NCBI GenBank assembly: GCA_013289955.1
Contig: JABCYZ010000024.1
Span: 34,687-98,686, forward strand
Reading direction: 5' to 3'
Origin: Acidobacteriota bacterium
Lineage (GTDB): Bacteria; Acidobacteriota; Terriglobia; Acidiferrales; UBA7541
DNA: 64,000 nucleotides
The notes below the pieces were generated by a model that saw nothing but the letters and a program-made list of their open reading frames with translations, searched no databases and was not told the origin of the DNA. The position numbers were made by a program, and so were the translations under genes. Within the stretch, counting starts at the first letter, position 1. Each line of letters starts with the position of its first letter. Below, one piece after another: positions 1 through 7,775 of the stretch.

Positions 1-2
1 AC

Positions 3-1067
3 GTCATCGCGCAGATGGTCAGCGAGCTGTCTGCCCTGCACACCTTTGTGTTCGGCGGTGACGCCAGGAAACCTTCCGATGAGATTGATATCGCTTCGCT
101 GGGCGCGATTCTCCGCCGCGACCTAAAGGCCGGCGGCTCCATTGTGGATCACATCTATCTGTACGATCCCGACTTGCCGAACACCGCCCCTCCCTTCGCT
201 CGTCCCGATTCCTTGGTACACAATGGCGAAATTATCCTGAGCATCGATGGTGAGGAAGTTCTCGGAGTCCCGGATGAACGCGCGCTTCTTCGCGGAAAGG
301 CCGGGCGCAAGGTGTTGCTCAGCGTGAAGAATGCCGCCGGAGTGACACGCGACGTCCTCGTCGTGCCCGTTTCCGAAAGGGAGGACCGCAATCTTCGCTA
401 CAACGAATGGGAATACTCGCGTCGTCTTAAGGTCGATGCTGACTCCGAGGGCCACATCGGATACGTGCATCTGCGCGCCATGGGTTCCGGAGACATTGAA
501 CAGTGGGTGCGCGACTTTTACCCCGTATTCGATCGCCAGGGGCTCATCATCGACGTCCGCCACAATGGCGGCGGCAACATCGATTCCTGGATACTCTCCA
601 AGCTTCTTCGCAAGGCCTGGTTCTACTGGCAGCCGCGCGTCGGTAACCCCACTGCCAACATGCAGTACGCTTTTCGCGGACACGTCGTTGTTCTCTGCGA
701 CGAAGGCACGGGTTCGGATGGGGAGGCTTTCACCGAGGGTATTCGCCGCCTCGATATCGGCAAAATCATCGGCACGCGCACTTGGGGTGGCGAGATTTGG
801 CTGTCCTTCGACAACGTCCTGGCCGATCAAGGCATCGCCACGGCCGCCGAGAACGGTGTCTACGGTCCGGAAGGCAAATGGCTGATCGAAGGCCACGGCG
901 TCGATCCCGATATCACCGTCGACAATCTTCCCCATGCCACTTTTTCCGGCAGCGATGCACAGTTGGACGCCGCGACGAAATACTTACAAGAGGAGATCCG
1001 CAAGGATCCGCGGCCTGTTCCCCAGCCGCCCCCTTATCCGAACAAGGCCTTTAAGTACGACCAGTAG
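3..1067 (+). CDS. C-terminal part of tricorn-like S41 peptidase (5' end outside window)
   Basis: The frame is open to the left edge, so the gene starts upstream. What remains matches the end of tricorn-type proteases: a short helical piece before a PDZ-like domain (VHNGEIILSIDGEEVLG, followed by a GRKVLLSV stretch) and then an S41 (TSPc) catalytic domain. The nucleophile is expected in GTGSDGEAF, the same place as tricorn GSDG, and DVRHNGGGNIDSW is the usual S41 strand-turn before it. Full-length tricorn homologues are about 1000-1100 residues with beta-propellers in front, so about two thirds is missing. The likely role is breakdown of peptides. Fold and family are clear; the substrate is not known. 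Confidence 0.85.
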   Translation, partial: VIAQMVSELSALHTFVFGGDARKPSDEIDIASLGAILRRDLKAGGSIVDHIYLYDPDLPNTAPPFARPDSLVHNGEIILSIDGEEVLGVPDERALLRGKAGRKVLLSVKNAAGVTRDVLVVPVSEREDRNLRYNEWEYSRRLKVDADSEGHIGYVHLRAMGSGDIEQWVRDFYPVFDRQGLIIDVRHNGGGNIDSWILSKLLRKAWFYWQPRVGNPTANMQYAFRGHVVVLCDEGTGSDGEAFTEGIRRLDIGKIIGTRTWGGEIWLSFDNVLADQGIATAAENGVYGPEGKWLIEGHGVDPDITVDNLPHATFSGSDAQLDAATKYLQEEIRKDPRPVPQPPPYPNKAFKYDQ

Positions 1068-1151
1068 TTCCTGGCCGAGCGATCGTTGAAGGGTCTCAAG
1101 AAAGAAAAGACTCTCGGAAGCCGATCCGCGCGGGGCTTACGAAAATCAGAA

Positions 1152-1736
1152 CTATTTCTTGGACATCGACTGATACACCTGATACCAGTCCCCAACGATT
1201 GCCTTCTGCGCGTCGGCGAGTGTCATCTTGCCGTGGCAGATCTGACCATTTAGATATTTTTCGACCTTGTCTTTGTATCTTGCTCCGCCGTCCGGAATCG
1301 AGGCCTTGTAAGGTTCCGGCCACAGATTCTTAGGGTCCCTCGGGTCTCCACCGAGTTCGAGCGAGATTAGATGATCCTCTTCGTAGTCGCTCTTGTTGTG
1401 ATCGGAAAGACCGTACTCGTCAAATCCCTTCACTTTGAGCGGGTCGGTATAGCTGCTCGGAGGACGCCGAGGTGGCGCAGTGAAACCTGCCACGCAAATC
1501 GTCGTCTTGACGTTGTCCTGCGTGACATCGGAGGCCGCAACCCCAGGCGTGATGCTCAGGTCCGGATAGATGTCGGCCGGTCCGGCCTTGCCAGTACTTC
1601 GGGCTTCGAGCGTAACTCTGCGTTCCGCCGCGACCGGGACTGGCGCCGCAGCATGCTTCGTAGCACAGCCGGCGCCAAGAAGTACGACCAGGCTCGAAAC
1701 TGCTGCAAAGGATTGAGTGCGGCAGCGAGGTTTCAT
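1152..1736 (-). CDS. Putative lipoprotein with HNH-like DHLISLELGG motif
   Basis: The start was taken at the Met of MKPRCRTQ; a longer ORF reaches 1766 but adds only a basic stretch. A type II signal peptide ends in the lipobox LLGAGC, so the protein is probably membrane anchored. The C-terminal half carries DYEEDHLISLELGG followed by PKNLWPEPY, a pattern seen in small proteins related to HNH-type nucleases (Asp-His with a downstream Asn-Leu-Trp). I do not see a complete second metal-binding part, so nuclease activity is uncertain. It lies tail to tail with the protease gene on its left and is followed upstream by another minus-strand gene. Confidence 0.7.
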   Translation of the reverse strand: MKPRCRTQSFAAVSSLVVLLGAGCATKHAAAPVPVAAERRVTLEARSTGKAGPADIYPDLSITPGVAASDVTQDNVKTTICVAGFTAPPRRPPSSYTDPLKVKGFDEYGLSDHNKSDYEEDHLISLELGGDPRDPKNLWPEPYKASIPDGGARYKDKVEKYLNGQICHGKMTLADAQKAIVGDWYQVYQSMSKK

Positions 1737-1879
1737 AGGCCGGCGCCTTGCGAGCAAAAAAAACACCCGATCCTCCGACAGCTTTTTCGCCTCTCAAGCG
1801 AAGGAGAGCGCAGAAGGAACTGCCCCGTACAAGCCGAACTGACTCCGGGATGTTGAAATTGGCGGAGGAGCATCATGTC

Positions 1880-3193
1880 CTATGGATTGCTATGGATGTA
1901 TTGAGTGATCTGAGTGTTGTCGGCACTGATCTGCTTAAGAAATGCAACCATAGCATTCACAAAATCGCTGGCGTGACCTTGTATGCTGCTCTGAAACTCC
2001 GGACGGTTGAGATAAACCAGGTAACGCCGGATGACGTCCCCTTTAACCTGAGACAGAATTTTCTGGTCCGATATTGGGGTCAGATTCACAATTGCATTGA
2101 CCAACTCCGGATGATGCTGTGCACCGCCTTCGAACGTGGTGATTTGCGTCGCCAGTTTAACGAAGTCTTTGCGTGTCTCGCCGATTCCGCTTCCGCTGGT
2201 GCCGACCGCATAGTAAGCGACCGCCGTGCCTGGAACGAGCGCCCCGTTCTTCATCACCATTCCAGAGGGCGCGCCGTACGAGGTCAAAAACGTTACCTCG
2301 GCAAGATCAATTTCCCAGGGATGCGTGGCCGGGACCAGATTGACCATGACGTGACGATCCAGCTCAGCGGTGTAGATTGCCAGAAAATCTGTCGCTGTCA
2401 CTTGGGCCGGAGCGGGTAAGGTCGCATAGTCGGAAGAGTTGCAGCTGGTAAGGACCTTTAGTATAGCCGTAAAAAATGGGCCCGCGTCAGGGGTTGTAGC
2501 AGGTTTCAAATACGCTGCCATTTCCGTCAGATAGTCTCGATCGGAAGGATCCAGGAGCGAACGCCCTGATGCCACAGCATAACTCCTCCCGGACTTCACG
2601 TTGGGCTTTTGGTATCCAACGTTGTAAAAATAATCCGCCTGATTGATGGTAACCAGTGTTCCTGAGCCGCTTGCCAGCAGGGCCATATCGGCGCTCGCGT
2701 CTACCGCGATACTGGGACTGGCGCTTGGTTTTAGGTTGGAACTGGAGATGAAAGGTTGAATGCCGCCCCGAATAGTCTGCGGCGAGAATGATTTTCCCTG
2801 GATTTTCGACATCACCGATTGGAAGTCGGCTTGACCATTCTTGAACATGCCGACCACCTGCTGGCTGACCTCCGAATCGAACTGATTTACGTCCGCTACT
2901 ATCTGGTCCGCGGGGGCGATCGTCACGGCTTCCCCATAATCGGCTTGGGTTTTGTCGAAGATGCCGCTTCCGCTGGCCTGCATCGCCTGGAGATAGGTTT
3001 GCCCTAGAAAACCTGAAAGGTCGATCGTGCGATCAGCCCCTCGCGGGAGAAGGACCGTTCCTGCTGGAGCATTCGTGCCAAAGGAATGGATGGCTCCGAT
3101 TAGCAGAAATACAAACAACGCAGAACCCGAAATCAGCGACGGACGCAGCGGTTGCTGGTCAGCAGTTTTTCGGCAGTAGATCGCCTTAGACAT
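1880..3193 (-). CDS. Exported or membrane-anchored protein of unknown function
   Basis: I do not recognise this 437-residue protein. Residues about 20-40 form a hydrophobic segment (ISGSALFVFLLIGAIHSFG) after a basic N-terminus, consistent with an uncleaved signal anchor or a signal peptide. The rest is soluble, rich in Ala, Ser, Asp and Gln, with no obvious catalytic motif and few cysteines. The composition suggests a periplasmic structural or binding protein. It is a single-gene minus-strand unit; the 3194-3449 gap to the divergent DyP gene must hold both promoters. Confidence 0.6.
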   Translation of the reverse strand: MSKAIYCRKTADQQPLRPSLISGSALFVFLLIGAIHSFGTNAPAGTVLLPRGADRTIDLSGFLGQTYLQAMQASGSGIFDKTQADYGEAVTIAPADQIVADVNQFDSEVSQQVVGMFKNGQADFQSVMSKIQGKSFSPQTIRGGIQPFISSSNLKPSASPSIAVDASADMALLASGSGTLVTINQADYFYNVGYQKPNVKSGRSYAVASGRSLLDPSDRDYLTEMAAYLKPATTPDAGPFFTAILKVLTSCNSSDYATLPAPAQVTATDFLAIYTAELDRHVMVNLVPATHPWEIDLAEVTFLTSYGAPSGMVMKNGALVPGTAVAYYAVGTSGSGIGETRKDFVKLATQITTFEGGAQHHPELVNAIVNLTPISDQKILSQVKGDVIRRYLVYLNRPEFQSSIQGHASDFVNAMVAFLKQISADNTQITQYIHSNP

Positions 3194-3449
3194 TGGGACA
3201 CCTCTCTGAACTTTCCCTGAATTCTGGTTAACGTGCGTAGTCCGGGCTGGTAAATTAGCAAGATATATATCACAACTTGATCGTCAGTCGCTAGAATCAT
3301 TCTGTCGTCCAGCACTGTGACATGACTCCAGCGCAGCGGGGATCACGATCTCCGCTTCGTGCTGTTGACAGCGATTTGTGGGCGAGGGTAGAGTTTGCCG
3401 GATGTCGTGCGAGTTCCTCACGTTTTAAGTCCTGCCAGGAGGAGATACA

Positions 3450-4415
3450 ATGCAGTTCGATCCGAAGAGTGCGCCCGAAGCGACAGGTGTCGTCACGCAG
3501 CCGATTTTGGCGCCACTTTCACGCGCGGCGATCTTTCTGGTGGCGACGCTGAAAATCGGGGACGACGCTCGCCGGACGCTGCGGTCCTTCTGCGGAGACC
3601 TGGGCGGAATCTTCCGCGCGGTAGAGTATCGCAACATTGAGGCGGGCCTGTCCTGCATTATGGGGATCGGGTCCAGTGCGTGGGACCGACTGTTTGGACA
3701 GCCGCGCCCGGCAGAGCTTCATCCATTCCGCGAGGTTCATGCCGGAGCGCGACATGCAGTCTCCACGCCGGGCGACTTTCTGTTCCACATCCGCGCGAAG
3801 CACATGGATCTGTGCTTCGAACTTGCCACGCAGATCATGGCGCGCATCGGGAATGCGGTTGATCCGGTGGACGAAGTGCACGGCTTCAAGAATTTCGACG
3901 ACCGCGATCTCTTTGGCTTCGTGGACGGGACTGAGAATCCGAGGGGTCGAGCGGTGGCCGAGGCCGCGCTCGTTGGCGAGGAGGATTCCCTGTTCGCCGG
4001 CGGAAGCTACGTAATGGTGCAGAAATATCTCCACGATATGAATGGATGGAGTGCGCTGTCCACGGAGACGCAGGAAAAAATTATCGGGCGCAAGAAGCTG
4101 TCCGACATCGAATTGGACGAATCGGTCAAGCCGACCTGCTCGCACAGCTCGCTGACGACGATCGAGGAGAACGGCAAAGAGAGGAAGATCCTGCGTGACA
4201 ACATGCCGTTTGGCAACGCCGCGCAAGGTGAATTTGGAACGTATTTTATCGGCTACTGCCGAACGCCGCGCACCCTCGAGCAAATGCTCGAGAATATGTT
4301 CGTCGGGCGGCCGCCTGGCAACTACGATCGCCTGCTCGACTTCAGCCGCGCCGTCACTGGACACTTGTTCTTCGCGCCGTCCGCGACTTTTCTGGAAGCG
4401 CTGGCGGATGACTAG
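3450..4415 (+). CDS. DyP-type haem peroxidase (YfeX-like)
   Basis: A 321-residue cytoplasmic DyP-type peroxidase, the usual length for the B class (YfeX/DypB). These enzymes use haem and H2O2 to oxidise dyes, porphyrinogens or Mn. The family signature GFVDGTENP gives catalytic Asp159, and CSHSSLT gives the expected proximal haem ligand His232. The tail FIGYCRTP...ENMFVG.PPGNYDRLLDFS is close to textbook YfeX. GGAGGAG lies 6-7 nt before the ATG. No encapsulin gene or targeting tail is visible next to it. The next same-strand gene encodes a MarR regulator, which may respond to oxidants. Confidence 0.93.
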   Translation: MQFDPKSAPEATGVVTQPILAPLSRAAIFLVATLKIGDDARRTLRSFCGDLGGIFRAVEYRNIEAGLSCIMGIGSSAWDRLFGQPRPAELHPFREVHAGARHAVSTPGDFLFHIRAKHMDLCFELATQIMARIGNAVDPVDEVHGFKNFDDRDLFGFVDGTENPRGRAVAEAALVGEEDSLFAGGSYVMVQKYLHDMNGWSALSTETQEKIIGRKKLSDIELDESVKPTCSHSSLTTIEENGKERKILRDNMPFGNAAQGEFGTYFIGYCRTPRTLEQMLENMFVGRPPGNYDRLLDFSRAVTGHLFFAPSATFLEALADD

Positions 4416-4417
4416 CG

Positions 4418-4516
4418 TTATATCGGCTGCAGACATTGAAGCGCTGGACTCGCGACGGCCGGTTCCAGCAGCACCGCTGAAAGCGCGATTGTCATCACCA
4501 GACCCGTCTTTTTCAT
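4418..4516 (-). CDS. 32-codon orphan signal-peptide ORF
   Basis: A tiny minus-strand frame begins with a clear Shine-Dalgarno (AGGAG, 8 nt before ATG) and encodes what looks like a signal peptide: MKKTGLVMTIALSAVLLEP, then AVASPALQ, then a stop a few residues later. It sits exactly in the gap between the DyP gene and the MarR gene. It could be a secreted micropeptide, or the surviving start of a larger exported protein whose body has been deleted. The combination of ribosome site and export signal makes chance less likely, but no homologue is known to me. Confidence 0.4.
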   Translation of the reverse strand: MKKTGLVMTIALSAVLLEPAVASPALQCLQPI

Positions 4517-4584
4517 GATACGCTCTCCTCGTAGCCATCCTATTATTTAGTATAGCTAACAAATAGTCTACCTAAGGATCTGGC

Positions 4585-5010
4585 ATGCCAAGCGAGGTCT
4601 CCTTAAGAGTCGCCGCGGCTGACGCCCTGCATTCCGGCGCGATACGCCTGCTTCGGCTCGTCCGGGCGGAAGATGCCCAGGCAGGCATCGGCCCGGCGCA
4701 GCTTTCCGCCCTTTCCGTCCTGGTCTTCCTCGGCGAAAAAACCGTTGGCGAACTTGCGGGTCTCGAACAGGTTCGACCACCCACCATGAGCAGGGTGGTC
4801 GAAGGCCTGGTACAGCGCAGGCTCGTCCAACGTGTCAGTTCGCCAGGGGATCGCAGAGCGGTTCGCATCACCGCTACACCATCTGGTCGCAAGCTCCTGC
4901 TGGCCGGAAAGACTCGCCGGGTCCGGGCGCTCGCGAAGCGGTTCGAAAGATTTACCAGAGACGAAGTGGAGACACTCCAGGCGGCGGCCGAACTCATGGC
5001 GCGTCTTTGA
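4585..5010 (+). CDS. MarR-family transcriptional regulator
   Basis: A winged-helix regulator of 141 residues, the standard MarR size. The recognition helix region is VGELAGLEQVRPPTMSRVV and the wing follows with SSPGDRRAVRITATPSGRKLL, the family hallmark (D-R-R ... T..G). It should bind DNA as a dimer and be released by small phenolic or oxidant ligands. The start is supported by AAGGA 8 nt upstream. It is downstream of the DyP peroxidase and upstream of a DoxX-like gene, either of which may be its target. No MarR-like palindrome was found directly at its own start. Confidence 0.92.
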   Translation: MPSEVSLRVAAADALHSGAIRLLRLVRAEDAQAGIGPAQLSALSVLVFLGEKTVGELAGLEQVRPPTMSRVVEGLVQRRLVQRVSSPGDRRAVRITATPSGRKLLLAGKTRRVRALAKRFERFTRDEVETLQAAAELMARL

Positions 5011-5334
5011 AGAAGCTGGTGTGACCAGGACGAGGGACCGGCTGGCCGCGTGTAATTCGCCTGCTTCTTACCGGACACTCTAGTAACGATTATTCCCCCG
5101 AAGTTAATGCCGAAAGGCGGGAGAACGCAGTGGTCGTGGAGTGTGCCCGCACGGCTTAGACCGCAGAAGCAAAATGATCTTGTACTACGGTTCGACGTAG
5201 TGCGAGGCCGACCCCCGCGCCGCGGGTAGATTCAGCAGGATCGGCAGTTTTGTGGCCGGTTCACCCGCGCTCGAGCAAGCCTCTGCGTCCAGTAAGGCTC
5301 CCAGCGAATGGTGCGATGGTTTCCAAAAAAACTA
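5011..5334. other. Intergenic stretch without recognised gene
   Basis: About 320 bases between the MarR gene and the operator-like dyad. No ORF with a plausible start, no RNA gene and no strong terminator was seen. A short self-complementary piece, CTGGTgtgACCAG, just after the MarR stop is not followed by a T run. Confidence 0.5.
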
Positions 5335-5356
5335 GGTACCATGGTATATTGGTACC
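5335..5356 (+). promoter_or_regulatory. Operator-like inverted repeat GGTACCA-N8-TGGTACC
   Basis: Perfect 7-base arms (5335-5341 and 5350-5356) flank an 8-base spacer that contains TATAT, which could serve as a -10 element. The site lies just upstream of a 29-codon ORF and the DoxX-like gene. A dyad over the -10 region is the usual position for a repressor such as a MarR, HxlR or TetR protein. The regulator is not identified. Confidence 0.5.
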
Positions 5357-5376
5357 AGAATGATGGAGGAGAGCCG

Positions 5377-5466
5377 ATGATGGAACGCGTCAAGGAATTA
5401 GGAAGGTTCTGCCGCCTCGAGTTGCAGCTGGGCCTGATGCAATCGAACCCATGGATGACTCCCTGA
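5377..5466 (+). CDS. 29-codon leader ORF before DoxX gene
   Basis: It starts MMERVKELGRFC and ends NPWMTP, with a strong GGAGGAG site 5 nt before the double ATG. It stops 19 nt before the DoxX-like start. It may be a translated leader peptide or the stump of a deleted gene. No conserved domain is recognisable. The good ribosome site and the operator dyad directly upstream argue that the region is transcribed and translated. Confidence 0.4.
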   Translation: MMERVKELGRFCRLELQLGLMQSNPWMTP

Positions 5467-5485
5467 AGAAGGAGAAGACTGCCAA

Positions 5486-5854
5486 ATGAATCAGCGACTC
5501 AAGAAGTTTGCCATTCCCGGATTGCGGTGGACCGTGGGCGTGGTCGTATTATTGGAATCCATTCACTTTACACTTTCACCTTCTGCAGGCCGGGAACTCG
5601 CCAAAGCTGGTCTGCCTCATTGGATCCGTCCGGCGCTCGGCGGTAGTGAAGCTATAGCCGCACTTTTATTCCTGGTGCCTGCGGCAAATTCGATTGGCGG
5701 CTATTTGCTTCTTATTGTCTTTACGATCGCTGTAGCCATTCACTTTCTCCTCGGCGAATCTAACGTTGGCGCTATTTTTGTCTACGGCATGGCCGTCGTT
5801 GTCTGCACGAGCCACCGTAATAACGCAGCACTGGAGTCCTCCCATGACCGATGA
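5486..5854 (+). CDS. DoxX-like small membrane protein
   Basis: 122 residues with four predicted membrane segments (about residues 14-30, 48-66, 70-88 and 95-112), the size and topology of the DoxX/DoxX-like family. GAAGGAG lies about 10 nt before the ATG. Such proteins occur in the inner membrane near oxidoreductases and stress regulators; their biochemical role is poorly defined. It shares a transcript with the following small gene, whose ATG lies inside its last codons (11-base overlap). The upstream dyad at 5335-5356 likely controls both. Confidence 0.8.
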   Translation: MNQRLKKFAIPGLRWTVGVVVLLESIHFTLSPSAGRELAKAGLPHWIRPALGGSEAIAALLFLVPAANSIGGYLLLIVFTIAVAIHFLLGESNVGAIFVYGMAVVVCTSHRNNAALESSHDR

Positions 5855-6245
5855 GGAGTTCATCGCCAATTTCGAGGATGGTAGCCTGGGTATTGAGCTC
5901 TTTCACCACTCGGACCATGTGAGAGTGGCCTTCCTGTACTTGTGCAGCTACCCGGCCCTCGAAGCCCTCGAACGCTTTTCCACCTCGCTGGTTAGGTTCG
6001 CGGCAACCCACGGCAAACCGGGGCTTTACCACGAGACCATCACTTGGGCTTTTATGTTTTTGATTCGTGAGCGAATAGCCCGGGCGGGACACCAACAAAC
6101 CTGGAGCGAATTCGCGGCTTGTAACGGAGACCTATTGAGCTGGAAAGAAAATATTCTGAAAAAATACTACCGCGACGAAACACTGCACTCCGATCTCGCG
6201 AGAAACACCTTTCTCTTTCCGGATAAGATCAGTACCCAGCCTTGA
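5844..6245 (+). CDS. Conserved hypothetical protein, TDEEFI...HHxDHVR family
   Basis: 133 residues starting MTDEEFIANFEDG; a longer frame from 5766 only runs through the DoxX gene. The sequence ELFHHSDHVRVAFLYL, GKPGLYHETITWAFM and RNTFLFPDK matches a widespread small family with no assigned function that I recall only as hypothetical. Conserved His and Asp in HHSDH and the later YHETIT suggest a metal or cofactor site, which is inference. It overlaps the DoxX-like gene and is translationally coupled to it. Confidence 0.75.
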   Translation: MTDEEFIANFEDGSLGIELFHHSDHVRVAFLYLCSYPALEALERFSTSLVRFAATHGKPGLYHETITWAFMFLIRERIARAGHQQTWSEFAACNGDLLSWKENILKKYYRDETLHSDLARNTFLFPDKISTQP

Positions 6246-6461
6246 TGATGCCAATGGAAGATGGTACGTGGATGCGTTTCTGGAGAGTTCCCTGTGATTC
6301 AGGAACGACCACCAATGGTATCGGAAATGCTGCATCACGTGCATAATCAGACGACCGCCATCCTTATGTGGCCTTGACTGAGTAGGTTCCGCAGTGTGTA
6401 ATTCGCTTGCCGGGCTCCCTCGACCGCAAAGGGTCACTACGTCAACCCAAGGGAGGACAAA

Positions 6462-7394
6462 ATGACAGCCGATAATCGGGTGTTTTCCTGTTCCGCAGCG
6501 CTCCTGCTTCTCATCGAGTGTGCCGCGACAATATCCGCCCCTCCCATGGCGCGCGCCGCTCCTGGCAATGCGCAGATCACTGTTCTCTACGATGCCTTCG
6601 GCAAAGTATCCACGATGCAGAAGGACTGGGGCTATTCTGCGCTTGTCGAATACAGCGGAAAACGGATTTTGTTCGACACCGGCAACAACCCTGAGATCCT
6701 TGCGCAGAACGCGAAAGCCAAGGGGGTCGACTTGACGAAGCTGGACTTCGTTGTGATGTCGCACCGACACGGCGATCACATGGGAGGACTGACCTACCTG
6801 TTGAAGGTGAACCCCACGGTCAAGATTTACGCTCCTAAGGAGGGGTTCGGGGTTTACGGTGCCGACCTACCCAGCAGTTTTTATCGCAAGGACGCGTCTC
6901 TCCCTCCCGAACAGCGCTACTACGACGGTGGGCCGCCAGAAATCATGCGATTTGGATCAGCTTGGCCCGGAGCCAACTTTCAGCTTGTCGACAAGAATAT
7001 CGAGATAACCCCCGATATCCATCTGATCGCACTGGTGTCCGATAAACCGGGAACCCTGGAATTGCGTGAGCTGTCGCTCGCCATCCATACGCCGGACGGC
7101 ATGGTGATCGTAGTAGGCTGTTCGCATCCGGGTGTTGACAAGATCGTGGAAGCGGCCGGGACAATCAACCCACGAATCCGCCTGATCGTCGGCGGCTTTC
7201 ACCTCGTTGTGACGAGCGACCCGGAAATCGAGAATATCGTTACGGCCCTGCGCGATAGATTCAAAGTAGAATATGTCGCGCCTGGCCACTGCACCGGCGA
7301 GCCCGCTTTTACCGCGCTGAAGAAGGCGTTCGGCGATCGGTATCTTTACGCTGGACTCGGTACAACATTGGCGCCGACGGCTTCGCAGAAGTAA
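6462..7394 (+). CDS. Secreted MBL-fold metallo-hydrolase (MptE-like group)
   Basis: 310 residues with an N-terminal export signal (about 1-33, cut near ARAAPG). The metallo-beta-lactamase motif HRHGDHMGG begins at His101, and later ligands are GCSHPG, GGFHL and PGHCTGEP. The overall pattern fits the COG1237 group, which includes proteins annotated as dihydropterin-ribofuranosylaminobenzene phosphate synthase-like. The exported location makes the archaeal pterin role unlikely, so the substrate is unknown. GGGAGG stands 7 nt before the ATG. The gene is monocistronic. Confidence 0.85.
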   Translation: MTADNRVFSCSAALLLLIECAATISAPPMARAAPGNAQITVLYDAFGKVSTMQKDWGYSALVEYSGKRILFDTGNNPEILAQNAKAKGVDLTKLDFVVMSHRHGDHMGGLTYLLKVNPTVKIYAPKEGFGVYGADLPSSFYRKDASLPPEQRYYDGGPPEIMRFGSAWPGANFQLVDKNIEITPDIHLIALVSDKPGTLELRELSLAIHTPDGMVIVVGCSHPGVDKIVEAAGTINPRIRLIVGGFHLVVTSDPEIENIVTALRDRFKVEYVAPGHCTGEPAFTALKKAFGDRYLYAGLGTTLAPTASQK

Positions 7395-7775
7395 TTGTGG
7401 ATTCCCGTCTCGCCAATTGCTGCGTCTATAAGGCCCCTTGCGGCCAAGGATGCTGCTCAGAGCTAAAACTTCTGTGATAGATTCTGTGGAAGATATTGAC
7501 ACTTTTATGCAGCCGTATTAGCGTGTCCTGCACGATCGTCGTGAATGAACAGTATCTCTCTCCCACATTCACGGGCCGTGACCCGGCCTTCGCAGGATGT
7601 TTGACGTGTGTGCGAAAGCTGGAAGCAGGGACTAAAGAATCGTAGCCAGATCGGAAACTCGCCAACAACGCCAGACAAGAACAAAACGCCGCCGAACTAG
7701 AACGGCGGGAATAAGTGAATCGGCCCCTCGCACACCCAGTCAGACGAAGAAAGCCTTGGAGGAAAGGATAGCGCC
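7395..7775. other. Intergenic, no gene seen
   Basis: 380 bases between the MBL-fold gene and the patatin gene. One hairpin, CGCCG...CGGCG around 7690-7710, has no T run. The minus-strand frames here lack start signals and known motifs. The patatin promoter is probably within the last 150 bases. Confidence 0.4.

Noticed and set aside
123..935. Long minus-strand frame opposite the tricorn-like gene
   Set aside because: It mirrors the codon pattern of the real plus-strand gene in GC-rich DNA and has no start signals or family motifs.
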